A DNA stretch of 15,857 nt from Parvibaculum sp. (GCA_014359855.1 JACIYQ010000148.1:1-15857); one strand, 5' to 3'. Counted from the stretch's first letter, positions 1 through 7,966 are shown. Notes: generated from the sequence alone by a model not told the origin. Numbers and translations: made by a program.

Positions 1-80
1 TGGGCAATCGTCACGCCCCGCTCCCTGACCAGCTTCACCGCCTCAAGCTTGAACTCGCGGCTGAATACCCTTCGTCCCAT
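1..80 (-). CDS. IS3-family transposase OrfA, N-terminal fragment (runs off the left edge)
   Basis: Read on the minus strand from the ATG at 80, the sequence gives MGRRVFSREFKLEAVKLVRE and then RGVTIA. This is the standard opening of IS3-family OrfA proteins (HTH_Tnp_1 helix-turn-helix), which bind the ends of the insertion sequence. Only about 26 codons are visible, and the rest of OrfA and any OrfB lie beyond the left edge. A GGAGG ribosome binding site lies just upstream of the ATG (minus strand ...CCGGAGGTGGACT-ATG). The gene points away from the recombinase genes in the window. The family assignment is firm, but the IS group cannot be given from so short a stretch. Confidence 0.85.
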   Translation of the reverse strand, partial: MGRRVFSREFKLEAVKLVRERGVTIA

Positions 81-142
81 AGTCCACCTCCGGTTCCATC
101 ATGACACCTAAACTTTGTGTCCGTGAAACCGGCAGCAGCCCA
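1..142 (-). mobile_element. End of an IS3-family insertion sequence, nested in the larger element
   Basis: The OrfA start lies 62 bases inside a probable terminal inverted repeat. Read inward on the minus strand, that repeat begins TGGGCTGCTGCCGGTTTCAC at 142. IS3-family ends are normally TG...CA, which fits the ...CA at 141-142. The end lies only 23 bases past the stop codon of the 458-aa recombinase (166), so that gene is not broken. The exact boundary is inferred, because the partner repeat and the target duplication are outside the window. Confidence 0.65.
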
Positions 143-165
143 CCCGCAGAAACCTTCTTGCAGCA

Positions 166-1542
166 TTAATTTAGTTGATCGGCTATCTCTCGCAGGATTT
201 CCGACGCCTCAGCCTTTCGTCCCGCCTTTAGATGGCGCGCAGCATGTTGTAGACCTTTGTGATGATCGAGGCGCCGTACGAGTGTGCCCTCATGCAATTT
301 GAGTTGGCGCAGCTTGGCCTCCAATTTTCCCACCTTGGTTGCATCGGCAGTCTGGATACGACGATTGAGTACGTAAGTCAGATAGGGCCGGAGCGATGTG
401 GGGCTAGAATGGCCCATCATCTCGGCTGCCTTAACAAGGATCGTCTCGATCCAACTCGACTCCGAACCAACCATCCCACCGTCGAAGATCGCGTCCACCA
501 ACGTCTCGATGGTGCGTACCGCGTACCTGGCGCGAAGGCGATGGATGTTGGCCCGCCCCACTCCCGCCTTCCTGAATGTTTGGCGGCCGATCGAGGTCAC
601 GCTGTCGAGATGTAAGGGCATTCCAGTGGTGCTCGACAGGAATATCTCGTCTGGCTCGCGATAACCCACGACAGTTTTGAGGCACTGGGAAACGATATCT
701 CGACGCCCGAACTGTATGTAGTCGAGTGTACGGATGAGCAGGTCTGACGGAACGTATAGGGGCTTCGACCTGCCACCCTTGCGCATAACCACAACCATCC
801 AGGGTTCGTCACGCTCGATTAAGTCGGCAAGCTGGTCGCTTGTGGGCATATGCGACTTCCCCACGCGCATGAGCTCTGCGCGACGTGATCCCACCTCCTC
901 GGCCCACGAGAACATTAGTGAGTCCCGCTCGCCGTGCAGGCGCTCGACCGCAACCTCGTGTAAGTCGCGGATTTCCTCCTCCGTCGGCGTGTGGCGGACA
1001 TGGGAGCCCCGGCGGGACTCGCTGAGCGTCAGCGGCGTCGTCCAATTACCATAGACGCGACCTTGCCGTCCTTTGGTATAGACGCGCTTGGCGCTGATTG
1101 GGAAGACAACATGCGCCATATGAGCGGGGAGCTCATCCTCGGCGTAGATACCAACTTGAAACCGGGTTCTCTTGCTCTCTTCGGCCCAGCGGTAGAAAGC
1201 GAAGATCGTTTTCAGCGACATATTCGCGCGACCTACGGAAACCCCCTGGGCGCGGCGCAACTGCTCGCGCCACATTATCAGGAATTCATCATCCACCGTG
1301 TACCAAGGCCTGCCGCGCTGCTGACAGAAACGCAGAAACGGACGAATGACCTTGGCGTATTCCAGCGCGCTGCTGGTGGCTACGCCATAGTCAACCACAA
1401 TGGTGCGCAACCAGTCGGAGGCGGCCTCGTCGATGCCGTCTGGCCAGACCAGTGTCGGAAGGTCGACCCAGGACTGCCCTTTGATCTTGCAGCTCGCAGT
1501 GGTGCGGACGATGAGGCCGAGTGAAGGATCTGAATCTGCCAT
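166..1542 (-). CDS. Tyrosine recombinase / site-specific integrase, 458 aa
   Basis: This is a complete tyrosine recombinase, which cuts and joins DNA through a covalent phosphotyrosine. The N-terminal half (about residues 40-130) looks like a SAM-like core-binding domain. The catalytic domain follows with all expected residues: R220 in GSRRAEL, K255 in the hairpin RKGGRSK, H334 and R337 in HRLR, H378 in MGHSS, and the nucleophile Y387 nine residues later in RPYLTY. About 70 residues follow the tyrosine and are rich in Lys, Arg, Glu and Leu (about 400-458), probably a helical or coiled-coil tail. The start is supported by GAGGAGAG upstream on the minus strand. It is the last gene of the recombinase set, 96 bases after the 184-aa gene, and the IS3 end lies just past its stop. 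It is the likely counterpart of the smaller recombinase (TnpA) of Tn554-type elements, which is inferred from size and context. Confidence 0.92.
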   Translation of the reverse strand: MADSDPSLGLIVRTTASCKIKGQSWVDLPTLVWPDGIDEAASDWLRTIVVDYGVATSSALEYAKVIRPFLRFCQQRGRPWYTVDDEFLIMWREQLRRAQGVSVGRANMSLKTIFAFYRWAEESKRTRFQVGIYAEDELPAHMAHVVFPISAKRVYTKGRQGRVYGNWTTPLTLSESRRGSHVRHTPTEEEIRDLHEVAVERLHGERDSLMFSWAEEVGSRRAELMRVGKSHMPTSDQLADLIERDEPWMVVVMRKGGRSKPLYVPSDLLIRTLDYIQFGRRDIVSQCLKTVVGYREPDEIFLSSTTGMPLHLDSVTSIGRQTFRKAGVGRANIHRLRARYAVRTIETLVDAIFDGGMVGSESSWIETILVKAAEMMGHSSPTSLRPYLTYVLNRRIQTADATKVGKLEAKLRQLKLHEGTLVRRLDHHKGLQHAARHLKAGRKAEASEILREIADQLN

Positions 1543-1638
1543 GCTCTCTCCTCGTGAACGAACATGTCGCGGGCAGGAAAACGCCTAAGCCCGTAGTAGT
1601 TTCCACCATCGACGCAGCGTTCTCGACGCCGGCGAACC

Positions 1639-2193
1639 TCACTCCACTACTTTCAGCCCCTTAAGAGCTGCAAGCTGGCGGCGGAGATCCGCAATGAGCT
1701 TGTCCTTCTCCTTGTTTTCCTCCAGCAGCATGATGCTACGCATCTCGGCCGCGTCGGCACGCTTCTTCTCATGCAGCTGCTGATCGCGTTGGGAATGCCA
1801 TTGCGACACCGCGGCCTCAAGTTGCCGATCGAAGGCCTTACGGTCAAACTTCATCATCGTGGTGGCCACGCTCGACGCCAACTGCTTTTTTGGTTTCCCG
1901 AACCGGTTCTTTAGGGCGGTAAGGAGATCTGCTACGTCGCGCACCTGTTTGCCGTACAGGTTGTGGGTCGTTGTGAACTCATTAGGCGAGACGATGGGCA
2001 GAATACCGAGTTCTGCATCATTCCAGACACGCGCCGCCTTCAAACTCTTGGGAACAACCTTGTTGGGGGGGATGCCCTCGCGTAGCCACTCTTGCAGGAC
2101 TTCCAATCTTCGCTCGATCCGCTGTTGCACGGTTTGACGTTTCGACCCGGATTTGGAGACGAGGTCGGCTACGGTCGAGTGTGGACCGTTCAT
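1639..2193 (-). CDS. Small coiled-coil accessory protein of the recombinase module, 184 aa
   Basis: I do not recognise a named family. The N-terminal part (1-60) is basic, with a possible DNA-binding helix-turn-helix around VADLVSKSGSKRQTVQQRI. The middle carries a basic patch (RFGKPKKQ). The last 70 residues (about 115-180) are strongly helical and charged and look like a coiled coil ending in LIADLRRQLAALKGLKVVE. Its ATG overlaps the stop of the preceding large recombinase by four bases (ATGA), and a strong GAGGAGGAAA ribosome binding site lies inside that gene, so the two are translationally coupled. Position and shape match TnpC of Tn554, a small accessory protein that works with two tyrosine recombinases. 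This is an analogy, not a shown homology. A DNA-bridging or orientation factor is the likely role. Confidence 0.75.
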   Translation of the reverse strand: MNGPHSTVADLVSKSGSKRQTVQQRIERRLEVLQEWLREGIPPNKVVPKSLKAARVWNDAELGILPIVSPNEFTTTHNLYGKQVRDVADLLTALKNRFGKPKKQLASSVATTMMKFDRKAFDRQLEAAVSQWHSQRDQQLHEKKRADAAEMRSIMLLEENKEKDKLIADLRRQLAALKGLKVVE

Positions 2194-4223
2194 CGTTTTT
2201 CCTCCTCATCGTGCGCCGGTCTATCTATCCGACTAGCGTTTGCGTATTTTGTGCGCCGCACTTGCTGCAACTCGACCATTCGGGCTTCTTCGAGCACACC
2301 GAACAGTGTGCCGCCGCGCAGCTTCGACGCGGATGCAGCCTCAAGGTGAAACACCTCGGCGTTGATGAACGGCTCGCGCGTTCCTTCCGTCATGGCATGC
2401 GGGCAGAACGAGCAGATCGAGGGACCGGCCTGCGCGAAGTCGGGACCGATTGCGTCCGCCTCCGGTTCCTGTCTGCGACATGCGGCCGTGATAGCCGCAT
2501 CGCGCGTTCTGGGACAGGAGCACGTGACCCAAGGTTTGGGCGTCAGAACAAGACCCTTACGCTGCATGATGAGCGCGAGGCTGGCGCCGACGCGCTCGGG
2601 TGAGGCGATATGAAGTGTCCGACGAAACATATCGACGAGACGCTGAGCTGTCTTCTTCAATTGCTCACCCGCCGAGCCAGAGACCGACCGCTCGCCAGCG
2701 ACAATGGACCGGGCAACATAGCCCATGTAGCCCCATTCGACGTCGGTCCAAATCGCGGCAACTTCGGGGTCCTGAATTACATAGCGCTTCGTCATCTCCA
2801 AGCTGAAATGCCGTAGATGATGTGACAGCGCCTCGATCGTGGCACCCTCGAAGCGGTAGAAATACAGGACTGCGAAGAAACGCCGAAACTGGTGAGGATG
2901 CCAATGCCACACAACTGCCGGGCCGCCGCGTGGTTGATGGAGCGGGACCTGCACGGCGACGGCAAATTCGTCCAGGTACCGACCAACATCGAGGCGCGTC
3001 GTTTCGCCATCGGGGCGCAGCCACTGAAACAGATTGTTGGTGCCGTTCTCGCTCCGCGCCGCCGCGCTGATGGCCATCATGATCTCAATTGCCCGCGCCA
3101 CCAGACTCGGTATCGGAATCCACTCTTTCCTCTGTAATGTCTTCTCAATATAGACATTCAACCACCAGCCGGATTCTTCATCGCCACGAAGGCAGTCGTC
3201 CCGCAAGTCGTCAATCTCCCCGTCACGACGCGCGGTAAATGCGGCAATGACGATCCAACAGGCGGTCGTCATGCGAAGGACGGCGGATCGATCTTCTAGG
3301 CCGGTCGTCAGCATTTGACCATTATCGAAGATCCAGCGCGCGGAATGCTCAATAAGGTGGAGCGCGAGCATGGGCGGAGGGGTCTGTGTGCGCGCGACTC
3401 CTACGCCTTTCACAGCCGCGACCCGTGCCGCGCCACGCGGGAATGGCTTGAACGAGATCGCCTCAGCCTCGATGCAGCGCCGCATGGCATGGAGCTGCTC
3501 GAGCGGGTCCAGCCACCGCTGCATCGCTTGTACTGTCACATTTGGCAACGGCTCAGGCTCGCGTAAGGGCCAGCGCGTCTTCAACCCGTTGGCCTTGGCG
3601 GCTTGGGCGATAACTGCCGCCACACGCGGCAGGAGACTCGCGCTGGAGGGTAAATTGCACGCAGCCACTACCCGCGCCGAATGGACGATCTTCGTCCGCG
3701 CGCCCGATGAGGGGATGACGTATTGAGGAAGACCACCGAAGGGCGCGGGACTAACCACGTTCGCGACCGCCAACCCTTGCAAATACGCTTCGACTCGCTC
3801 CGACGCGCGGAGTACCGCGTCGGCACCGTAGCGGCACTCCTCAACCAGCTGTTCCACATCATACGGCTGAAGGTGCGCAAATGAGCTGATGTTGCGGATA
3901 GTAAGCGCATAGGCAAGGTGCATCAAATTCCTCACCATAGACGCATGAGTGTATGCGTCATCGATACGGCTGTAGCGGGGATCGCGCAACCACCAAGCGT
4001 ACTCCTTGACCGTCGCGCAGAGCCGGTTTGCATCCACCAAGAACCGACCATCGGCTAACCTGAAACGGAAATCGATTGTCGCCGTCTTCTTGGGATCTCG
4101 GGTATCGACCACCGTCCACACCGATTCGGAGTAGGCGTTCTGTAGCCAAGGCGCACAACGCCGCTCGTCGATAGAGGAGGCCGATAGGGTAGTCTGAAAC
4201 CTGCGGGCGTGCTGGTTGGTCAT
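2190..4223 (-). CDS. Large tyrosine recombinase with cysteine-rich C-terminus, about 677 aa
   Basis: A catalytically complete tyrosine recombinase domain lies in the middle. Numbered from the ATG at 4223, it has R333 in ARRDGEIDDL, K361 in the hairpin YIEKTLQRKEW, H444 and R447 in HQFRR, H472 in HHLRHF, and the nucleophile Y481 in TKRYV nine residues on. The C-terminus has a cysteine group (C568, C570, C582, C604, C607, including TCSCPR and CSFCPH) that looks like a zinc-binding module. The size and arrangement resemble TnpB of Tn554. The ATG at 4223 is four bases past the stop of the 888-aa gene and is preferred here. An ATG at 4292 would give 700 aa with a 65-base overlap and cannot be excluded. 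The downstream 184-aa gene overlaps its stop. It probably acts together with the 458-aa recombinase on the element ends. Confidence 0.87.
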   Translation of the reverse strand: MTNQHARRFQTTLSASSIDERRCAPWLQNAYSESVWTVVDTRDPKKTATIDFRFRLADGRFLVDANRLCATVKEYAWWLRDPRYSRIDDAYTHASMVRNLMHLAYALTIRNISSFAHLQPYDVEQLVEECRYGADAVLRASERVEAYLQGLAVANVVSPAPFGGLPQYVIPSSGARTKIVHSARVVAACNLPSSASLLPRVAAVIAQAAKANGLKTRWPLREPEPLPNVTVQAMQRWLDPLEQLHAMRRCIEAEAISFKPFPRGAARVAAVKGVGVARTQTPPPMLALHLIEHSARWIFDNGQMLTTGLEDRSAVLRMTTACWIVIAAFTARRDGEIDDLRDDCLRGDEESGWWLNVYIEKTLQRKEWIPIPSLVARAIEIMMAISAAARSENGTNNLFQWLRPDGETTRLDVGRYLDEFAVAVQVPLHQPRGGPAVVWHWHPHQFRRFFAVLYFYRFEGATIEALSHHLRHFSLEMTKRYVIQDPEVAAIWTDVEWGYMGYVARSIVAGERSVSGSAGEQLKKTAQRLVDMFRRTLHIASPERVGASLALIMQRKGLVLTPKPWVTCSCPRTRDAAITAACRRQEPEADAIGPDFAQAGPSICSFCPHAMTEGTREPFINAEVFHLEAASASKLRGGTLFGVLEEARMVELQQVRRTKYANASRIDRPAHDEEEKR

Positions 4224-4227
4224 GCGA

Positions 4228-6894
4228 TCACCAAGGCCGCGGCGGCGCGTAGCCCGGCTGGGCGGATATCTCGTCCGCGCGTCGCTGCGCATTCTTCCAG
4301 GTCTTGATCATCGGTCCGCGTACCATCTTCTCCTCGACGACATCTGTGAGGCAGAGCCACGGAAGCCACACTTTGTCCCACCGCTCGGGATGATCGCGTT
4401 CCCATTCGGGCTGGACAGCCCGCAGCGATCTTTGCCAGAGCTGAAGGGCGGCGATGGCCTCGATCTCAGCCATGATAAGCAGGTTCGGGCAGTCGTTCCA
4501 GCAGTCGAGCGTCGAACACGTCCCGCCCTGGTCTCCGGGACGACCACGCGGATCTTTACAGAAAGTACCGAGCCCCGTTGCACGCAGGTCGCTCAACCGC
4601 GCTTTAAATTGTGCAACACTGATGCCGAGCCTTGACGCGGCATCCTCGACACCGGACATGACGAGCGTCTCGAAGGCGGCCTGAAAGCGTCGTATGTTCT
4701 CGTCGTAGAGGAGTCTGGTCGGCCACTTCTGCTGATAACCCTGCGACACCACGAGACTATGCTGGCCGATGGCCATACCAACCGCGAGCCGTCCGTCGTC
4801 TCCAAGTGCAGCGTGCATGAGCACACTCGGCCGGATCATGCTCGGGACGAGGCGGACAGAATCCAAGCCCGGCGTTGACGCGGCGAAGGTCTTGAACCAG
4901 TTTGAGTACCAGTGCGGGGTCATCAACTGTACGCGGCCACCCATCCGCATAAGAAACAGCCTGTCAGTATCGTCAGAGGCCGCGGCTGCCAGCCTTCCGC
5001 CAGCCGACAATAGCCACTCAATGGCGCGGACGGCAGGCGAGGCGTCCAGCAGATCGACTATGATCGGCTTACCTTTCGCCCGGGCCTTATACCCGGTGAT
5101 GCGGCAATGTCCCTCCAGGTCGCTGGACTCGATACACTCGCGGTCAAGCGTACGACCGACACTCACATTCGCGCCGCTCTCGATGAGGTACAAGGAAAGT
5201 ATCGCACCGATCGCCTCTGGATCAGGGTTCAGCATGGGAGCTATGGTTCGCAGGCCGCCATACTCAAGGTAACGCTTGGCAAAAAACTGTCCGTAGGCAC
5301 ACTGCTTCGCGGGGGCGGCAGGCGGAATTCCGTCATGCCGTTGAGCGATCAAACTCAACAGATTTGCGATGCCTTGCTGCACCTCGCCATCGTCCGCTTC
5401 CGTTGGGTGCGGAAAAAAGCTGCGGACAAGCCGGCGCTGCTCGTACGCGTTGAGCGTACCCCCGGTGTATGCAGCCTCGAATTTGGCACCATCGATCTGA
5501 GCATAGGAGAGAAGTTCGCGCCCGCGCTGATGAGCTTCGATGGCGGTATCGACGATGGCCATCGCATGCATGCGGAGAGCATTCAGGCGACGCTCCAGGA
5601 CGAGACGGATTGCTGCGCTGGGGTCGGCGGGCAAATCTCGCGAGGCGCCGATCTCTATAGCAAGTCCGTTAACGAACTCATCCGATTCGTCCATCCCCAT
5701 GTAGGTGTTCGAGTTCCTGCATACCTCTAGGAAGCGGTCGCGAGCGAAGGCTACATAGTCGGCGTCGACGCCATTTCGTTTGGCGGATCCTGCTTCGGCG
5801 ACGCTCGGCCGACGTCTGCCATGACGCCGCGCGTGTTTGACGCCAGGCAGCGGCGTCGACGTGACAGGCACCACGCCCCCTGAGGACAGTCCGTCGAGCA
5901 CTGTGCGGAGCATCTTGATGGCTCCGTCGACCCTGCTGTCTGTGGCTCCACCGGCCGCGATGCCGGTGATCAGGTGTTCACGGTAGGCAAAAAGCGCGTC
6001 TTCCCATTCGCCAGTCGACCGCACCTGACCGCTCTCGTTCGCTTCAGCGGCAACAGCGCGACAATGCGGATTCGAGCTTGAACCGATCCACTTGAGTGCA
6101 TTGAAGAGTTGCAGGTAGGGGCCTTTCGCCTCTGCCCAACCGGCCGCGACCTGTTTGAAGCGGATGCCGACGCGTTCGAGGAAGCGCATAGGCCAGATCT
6201 GCGCCAAGTCGCTGAACTGAAAAACGCGCCCGTTCACGAATGGATCGATTTTGCTCGCCTCGACCTCGATCATGATCTCCGCTTCGCGCGCGGCAATCGC
6301 ATCAGCAAATGGTTTTTCTCGGAACCTGATTTGCGGGACTTGAGCCAATTCCGCAAGCACGACGCGATTGATGGTCATTCGGTCTCTATTGAGCGCTGGC
6401 CGACCAGCCAACGCTGCCTGGACACGCTCGAGTTCCACCTGCTTCGTGAGCGGCAGATAACCTTCGCGCGCCGCACGGGCGTCGAACTCATCTAATAGCG
6501 CGCGAATGGGTGCATGACGTGTGATGAACGTGCCGCCGCGCAGCCCAAAGCGCATTTGAAATCCCGTGCGGTCGAGCTTGCCGTCACGAATACCGATTTC
6601 ACGAGCGTCATAGACAGCTGTGAGCCATTCTCGCATCGCCGAGAGATGGCGCAGCGGTCCGGTCGCTATGCCAAGCTCGCGCTCATATTCGGCAAAGATA
6701 GGACCGAACCGCGCCAAAGCACCGGGGGTGTAGCCGAGGAGCTTTGCGTAGTGAGCGCGGTTGATCTTGTTCCTACGCGACGTGACAACGCCATTGGTGG
6801 CTCGATCGCGGTCGATCAGAGCGCGAAGCCGCTCCTCGCTCAACATGCCGCGCATACTGCCAACAGGTGCCGAAGAATTACTGTGGCGGGCCAT
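4228..6894 (-). CDS. Very large recombinase-like protein with incomplete catalytic site, 888 aa
   Basis: The C-terminal third has the layout of a tyrosine recombinase: a helix at 563-587, a hairpin with K603/K607 (GYKARAKGKP), the second arginine R688 in SMIRPS, H712 in GQHS, and Y720 eight residues later. Two key positions look changed. The first arginine is replaced in ESGANVSVG (N576 at the aligned place), and the box II histidine is replaced by S685. This is an alignment by eye. About 560 residues precede the domain and are probably DNA-binding, but I recognise no domain in them. A helix-turn-helix-like stretch lies at 752-770, followed by a cysteine group C779, C793, C798, C802. The ATG lies eight bases after the element thyA stop, with only a weak CGGA ribosome site, so coupled translation is likely. 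It may be an architectural or targeting partner of the two complete recombinases. It resembles the very large integrase-like proteins of multi-recombinase islands, but no family name can be confirmed. Confidence 0.8.
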   Translation of the reverse strand: MARHSNSSAPVGSMRGMLSEERLRALIDRDRATNGVVTSRRNKINRAHYAKLLGYTPGALARFGPIFAEYERELGIATGPLRHLSAMREWLTAVYDAREIGIRDGKLDRTGFQMRFGLRGGTFITRHAPIRALLDEFDARAAREGYLPLTKQVELERVQAALAGRPALNRDRMTINRVVLAELAQVPQIRFREKPFADAIAAREAEIMIEVEASKIDPFVNGRVFQFSDLAQIWPMRFLERVGIRFKQVAAGWAEAKGPYLQLFNALKWIGSSSNPHCRAVAAEANESGQVRSTGEWEDALFAYREHLITGIAAGGATDSRVDGAIKMLRTVLDGLSSGGVVPVTSTPLPGVKHARRHGRRRPSVAEAGSAKRNGVDADYVAFARDRFLEVCRNSNTYMGMDESDEFVNGLAIEIGASRDLPADPSAAIRLVLERRLNALRMHAMAIVDTAIEAHQRGRELLSYAQIDGAKFEAAYTGGTLNAYEQRRLVRSFFPHPTEADDGEVQQGIANLLSLIAQRHDGIPPAAPAKQCAYGQFFAKRYLEYGGLRTIAPMLNPDPEAIGAILSLYLIESGANVSVGRTLDRECIESSDLEGHCRITGYKARAKGKPIIVDLLDASPAVRAIEWLLSAGGRLAAAASDDTDRLFLMRMGGRVQLMTPHWYSNWFKTFAASTPGLDSVRLVPSMIRPSVLMHAALGDDGRLAVGMAIGQHSLVVSQGYQQKWPTRLLYDENIRRFQAAFETLVMSGVEDAASRLGISVAQFKARLSDLRATGLGTFCKDPRGRPGDQGGTCSTLDCWNDCPNLLIMAEIEAIAALQLWQRSLRAVQPEWERDHPERWDKVWLPWLCLTDVVEEKMVRGPMIKTWKNAQRRADEISAQPGYAPPRPW

Positions 6895-6902
6895 ATCCGA
6901 GG

Positions 6903-7799
6903 CTAGACTGCGACGTCGGCCTTGATTGCGGAGTGAGGCGAGTACCCCTCTACCTCGAAGTCCTCAATCCGATAATCATCGATGCACGCTGCATGGCGGG
7001 TAAGCCTCATCCGAGGGAATGGGCGCGGCTCACGCGTAAGTTGCTCGCGCGCCTGATCGAGATGGTTGAGGTAAAGGTGGACGTCGCCACCAACCCAAAT
7101 CAATTCTCCCGGACGCAGGTCCGCCTGCTGCGCGAGCATGAGTTGAAGGGCAGACGCGCCGACATAGTTGAATGCAGCCCCAAGCAGCAGATCGACCGAC
7201 CTCTGAAACAACAGACAGTTGAGGTGCCCGTCGGACGTCACATGGTACTGGTAAACCATGTGGCATGGCGGCAGCGCCATCGAACCGAGTTCGGCGACGT
7301 TCCAGCCGTGAAAAAGCATGCGGCGGCTCGTAGGATTTTCGCGGAGCGTCCGCACAAGCTCCGCGATCTGATCATGTTCGCGACCATCGGCGCCGAGCCA
7401 GCGTCGCCACTGCTTCCCATAGACGGGGCCGAGCTCGCCCCAGCGCGCGGCAAAGGCATCGTCGTCGAGAATGCGCTGCTCGAAGTCTTCCTGGGATAGG
7501 CTCTCGCCAGTCTCTCGGCGATAGGCGGCGAGCGGCCAGTCAGTCCAGATGCGGACATTCTCACGCAGCAGCGGCTGGATATTGGTGTCGCCGGTGAGGA
7601 ACCAGAGCATCTCCTTCACGGCCGTTTTCCAGTAGACCCGCTTGGTCGTGAGGATAGGGGCCGTTCCGTCGCTCAGATCGAAACGGACCATGGCGCCGAA
7701 GATCGAGCGCGTGCCGACGCCGGTACGGTCGATGCGCTCGTCTCCCTGTTCAAGGACGCGCTCGAGGAGATCGAGATACTGGAATTCTGGGTGTCGCAT
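6903..7799 (-). CDS. thyA: Thymidylate synthase carried by the element (replacement copy), 298 aa
   Basis: This is a complete ThyA, which methylates dUMP to dTMP using 5,10-methylene-tetrahydrofolate. Family residues are present: R25 in DRTG, E63 and W66 in EMLWFL, the nucleophile C179 in ALPPCH, the phosphate-binding R158/R159-region SRR and R200 in QRS, D203, N211, and H241/Y243 in VHLYLNH. It is longer than the usual 264 aa because of an insertion of about 30 residues at 90-120, seen in some bacterial ThyA proteins. It differs widely from the interrupted host copy, so it is not a recent duplication. The conserved FLGVPFN is changed to LLGAAFN. The ATG has GGGGAT upstream on the minus strand. 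It heads the recombinase operon and is the only intact thyA in the window, so it probably supplies the cell's dTMP. Confidence 0.96.
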   Translation of the reverse strand: MRHPEFQYLDLLERVLEQGDERIDRTGVGTRSIFGAMVRFDLSDGTAPILTTKRVYWKTAVKEMLWFLTGDTNIQPLLRENVRIWTDWPLAAYRRETGESLSQEDFEQRILDDDAFAARWGELGPVYGKQWRRWLGADGREHDQIAELVRTLRENPTSRRMLFHGWNVAELGSMALPPCHMVYQYHVTSDGHLNCLLFQRSVDLLLGAAFNYVGASALQLMLAQQADLRPGELIWVGGDVHLYLNHLDQAREQLTREPRPFPRMRLTRHAACIDDYRIEDFEVEGYSPHSAIKADVAV

Positions 7800-7837
7800 T
7801 CATCTATCCCCGGCCTGCGTGTTCAAAAAGCACCATT

Positions 7838-7858
7838 TGTGGGAAACCATAGCCCACA
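7838..7858. repeat. Inverted repeat upstream of the element thyA (possible operator or attenuator)
   Basis: TGTGGG (7838-7843) and CCCACA (7853-7858) form a perfect 6-bp inverted repeat around nine bases. It lies 39-59 bases upstream of the element thyA start. On the minus strand a run of five T follows about eight bases after the second arm, so it could act as a weak attenuator for transcription entering from the host thyA promoter, or as a protein binding site. The function is inferred. Confidence 0.4.
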
Positions 7859-7905
7859 TCGCATCTGGAACATAAATTGAACGCAATAGGTCCGGCAGTC
7901 ACCGA

Positions 7906-7925
7906 CAATAGCGCTATTGCGCAAT
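7906..7925. repeat. Two overlapping palindromes near the element end
   Basis: CAATAGCGCTATTG (7906-7919) is a perfect 14-bp palindrome. It overlaps a second perfect palindrome, ATTGCGCAAT (7916-7925). A related GCAATA lies at 7883-7888, and the core GCGCTAT recurs at 7984-7990, about ten bases from the integration junction. The cluster lies in the non-coding 167 bases between the broken host thyA and the element thyA. Likely roles are recombinase arm-type binding sites or an operator for the element operon. Confidence 0.5.
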
Positions 7926-7966
7926 TTTTCCACCAAACAGGTCAAATTCGGCCGCAAACGACGGGC

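Noticed and set aside
63..76. Short match to the integration site (GAAGGGTA) near the left edge
   Set aside because: It is within the IS3 OrfA coding sequence (the GRRVFS codons), and eight bases can match by chance.
166..6894. Recombinase-in-trio (RIT) element
   Set aside because: RIT elements have three recombinases of similar, smaller size. Here the proteins are 458, about 680-700 and 888 aa, with a separate coiled-coil protein.
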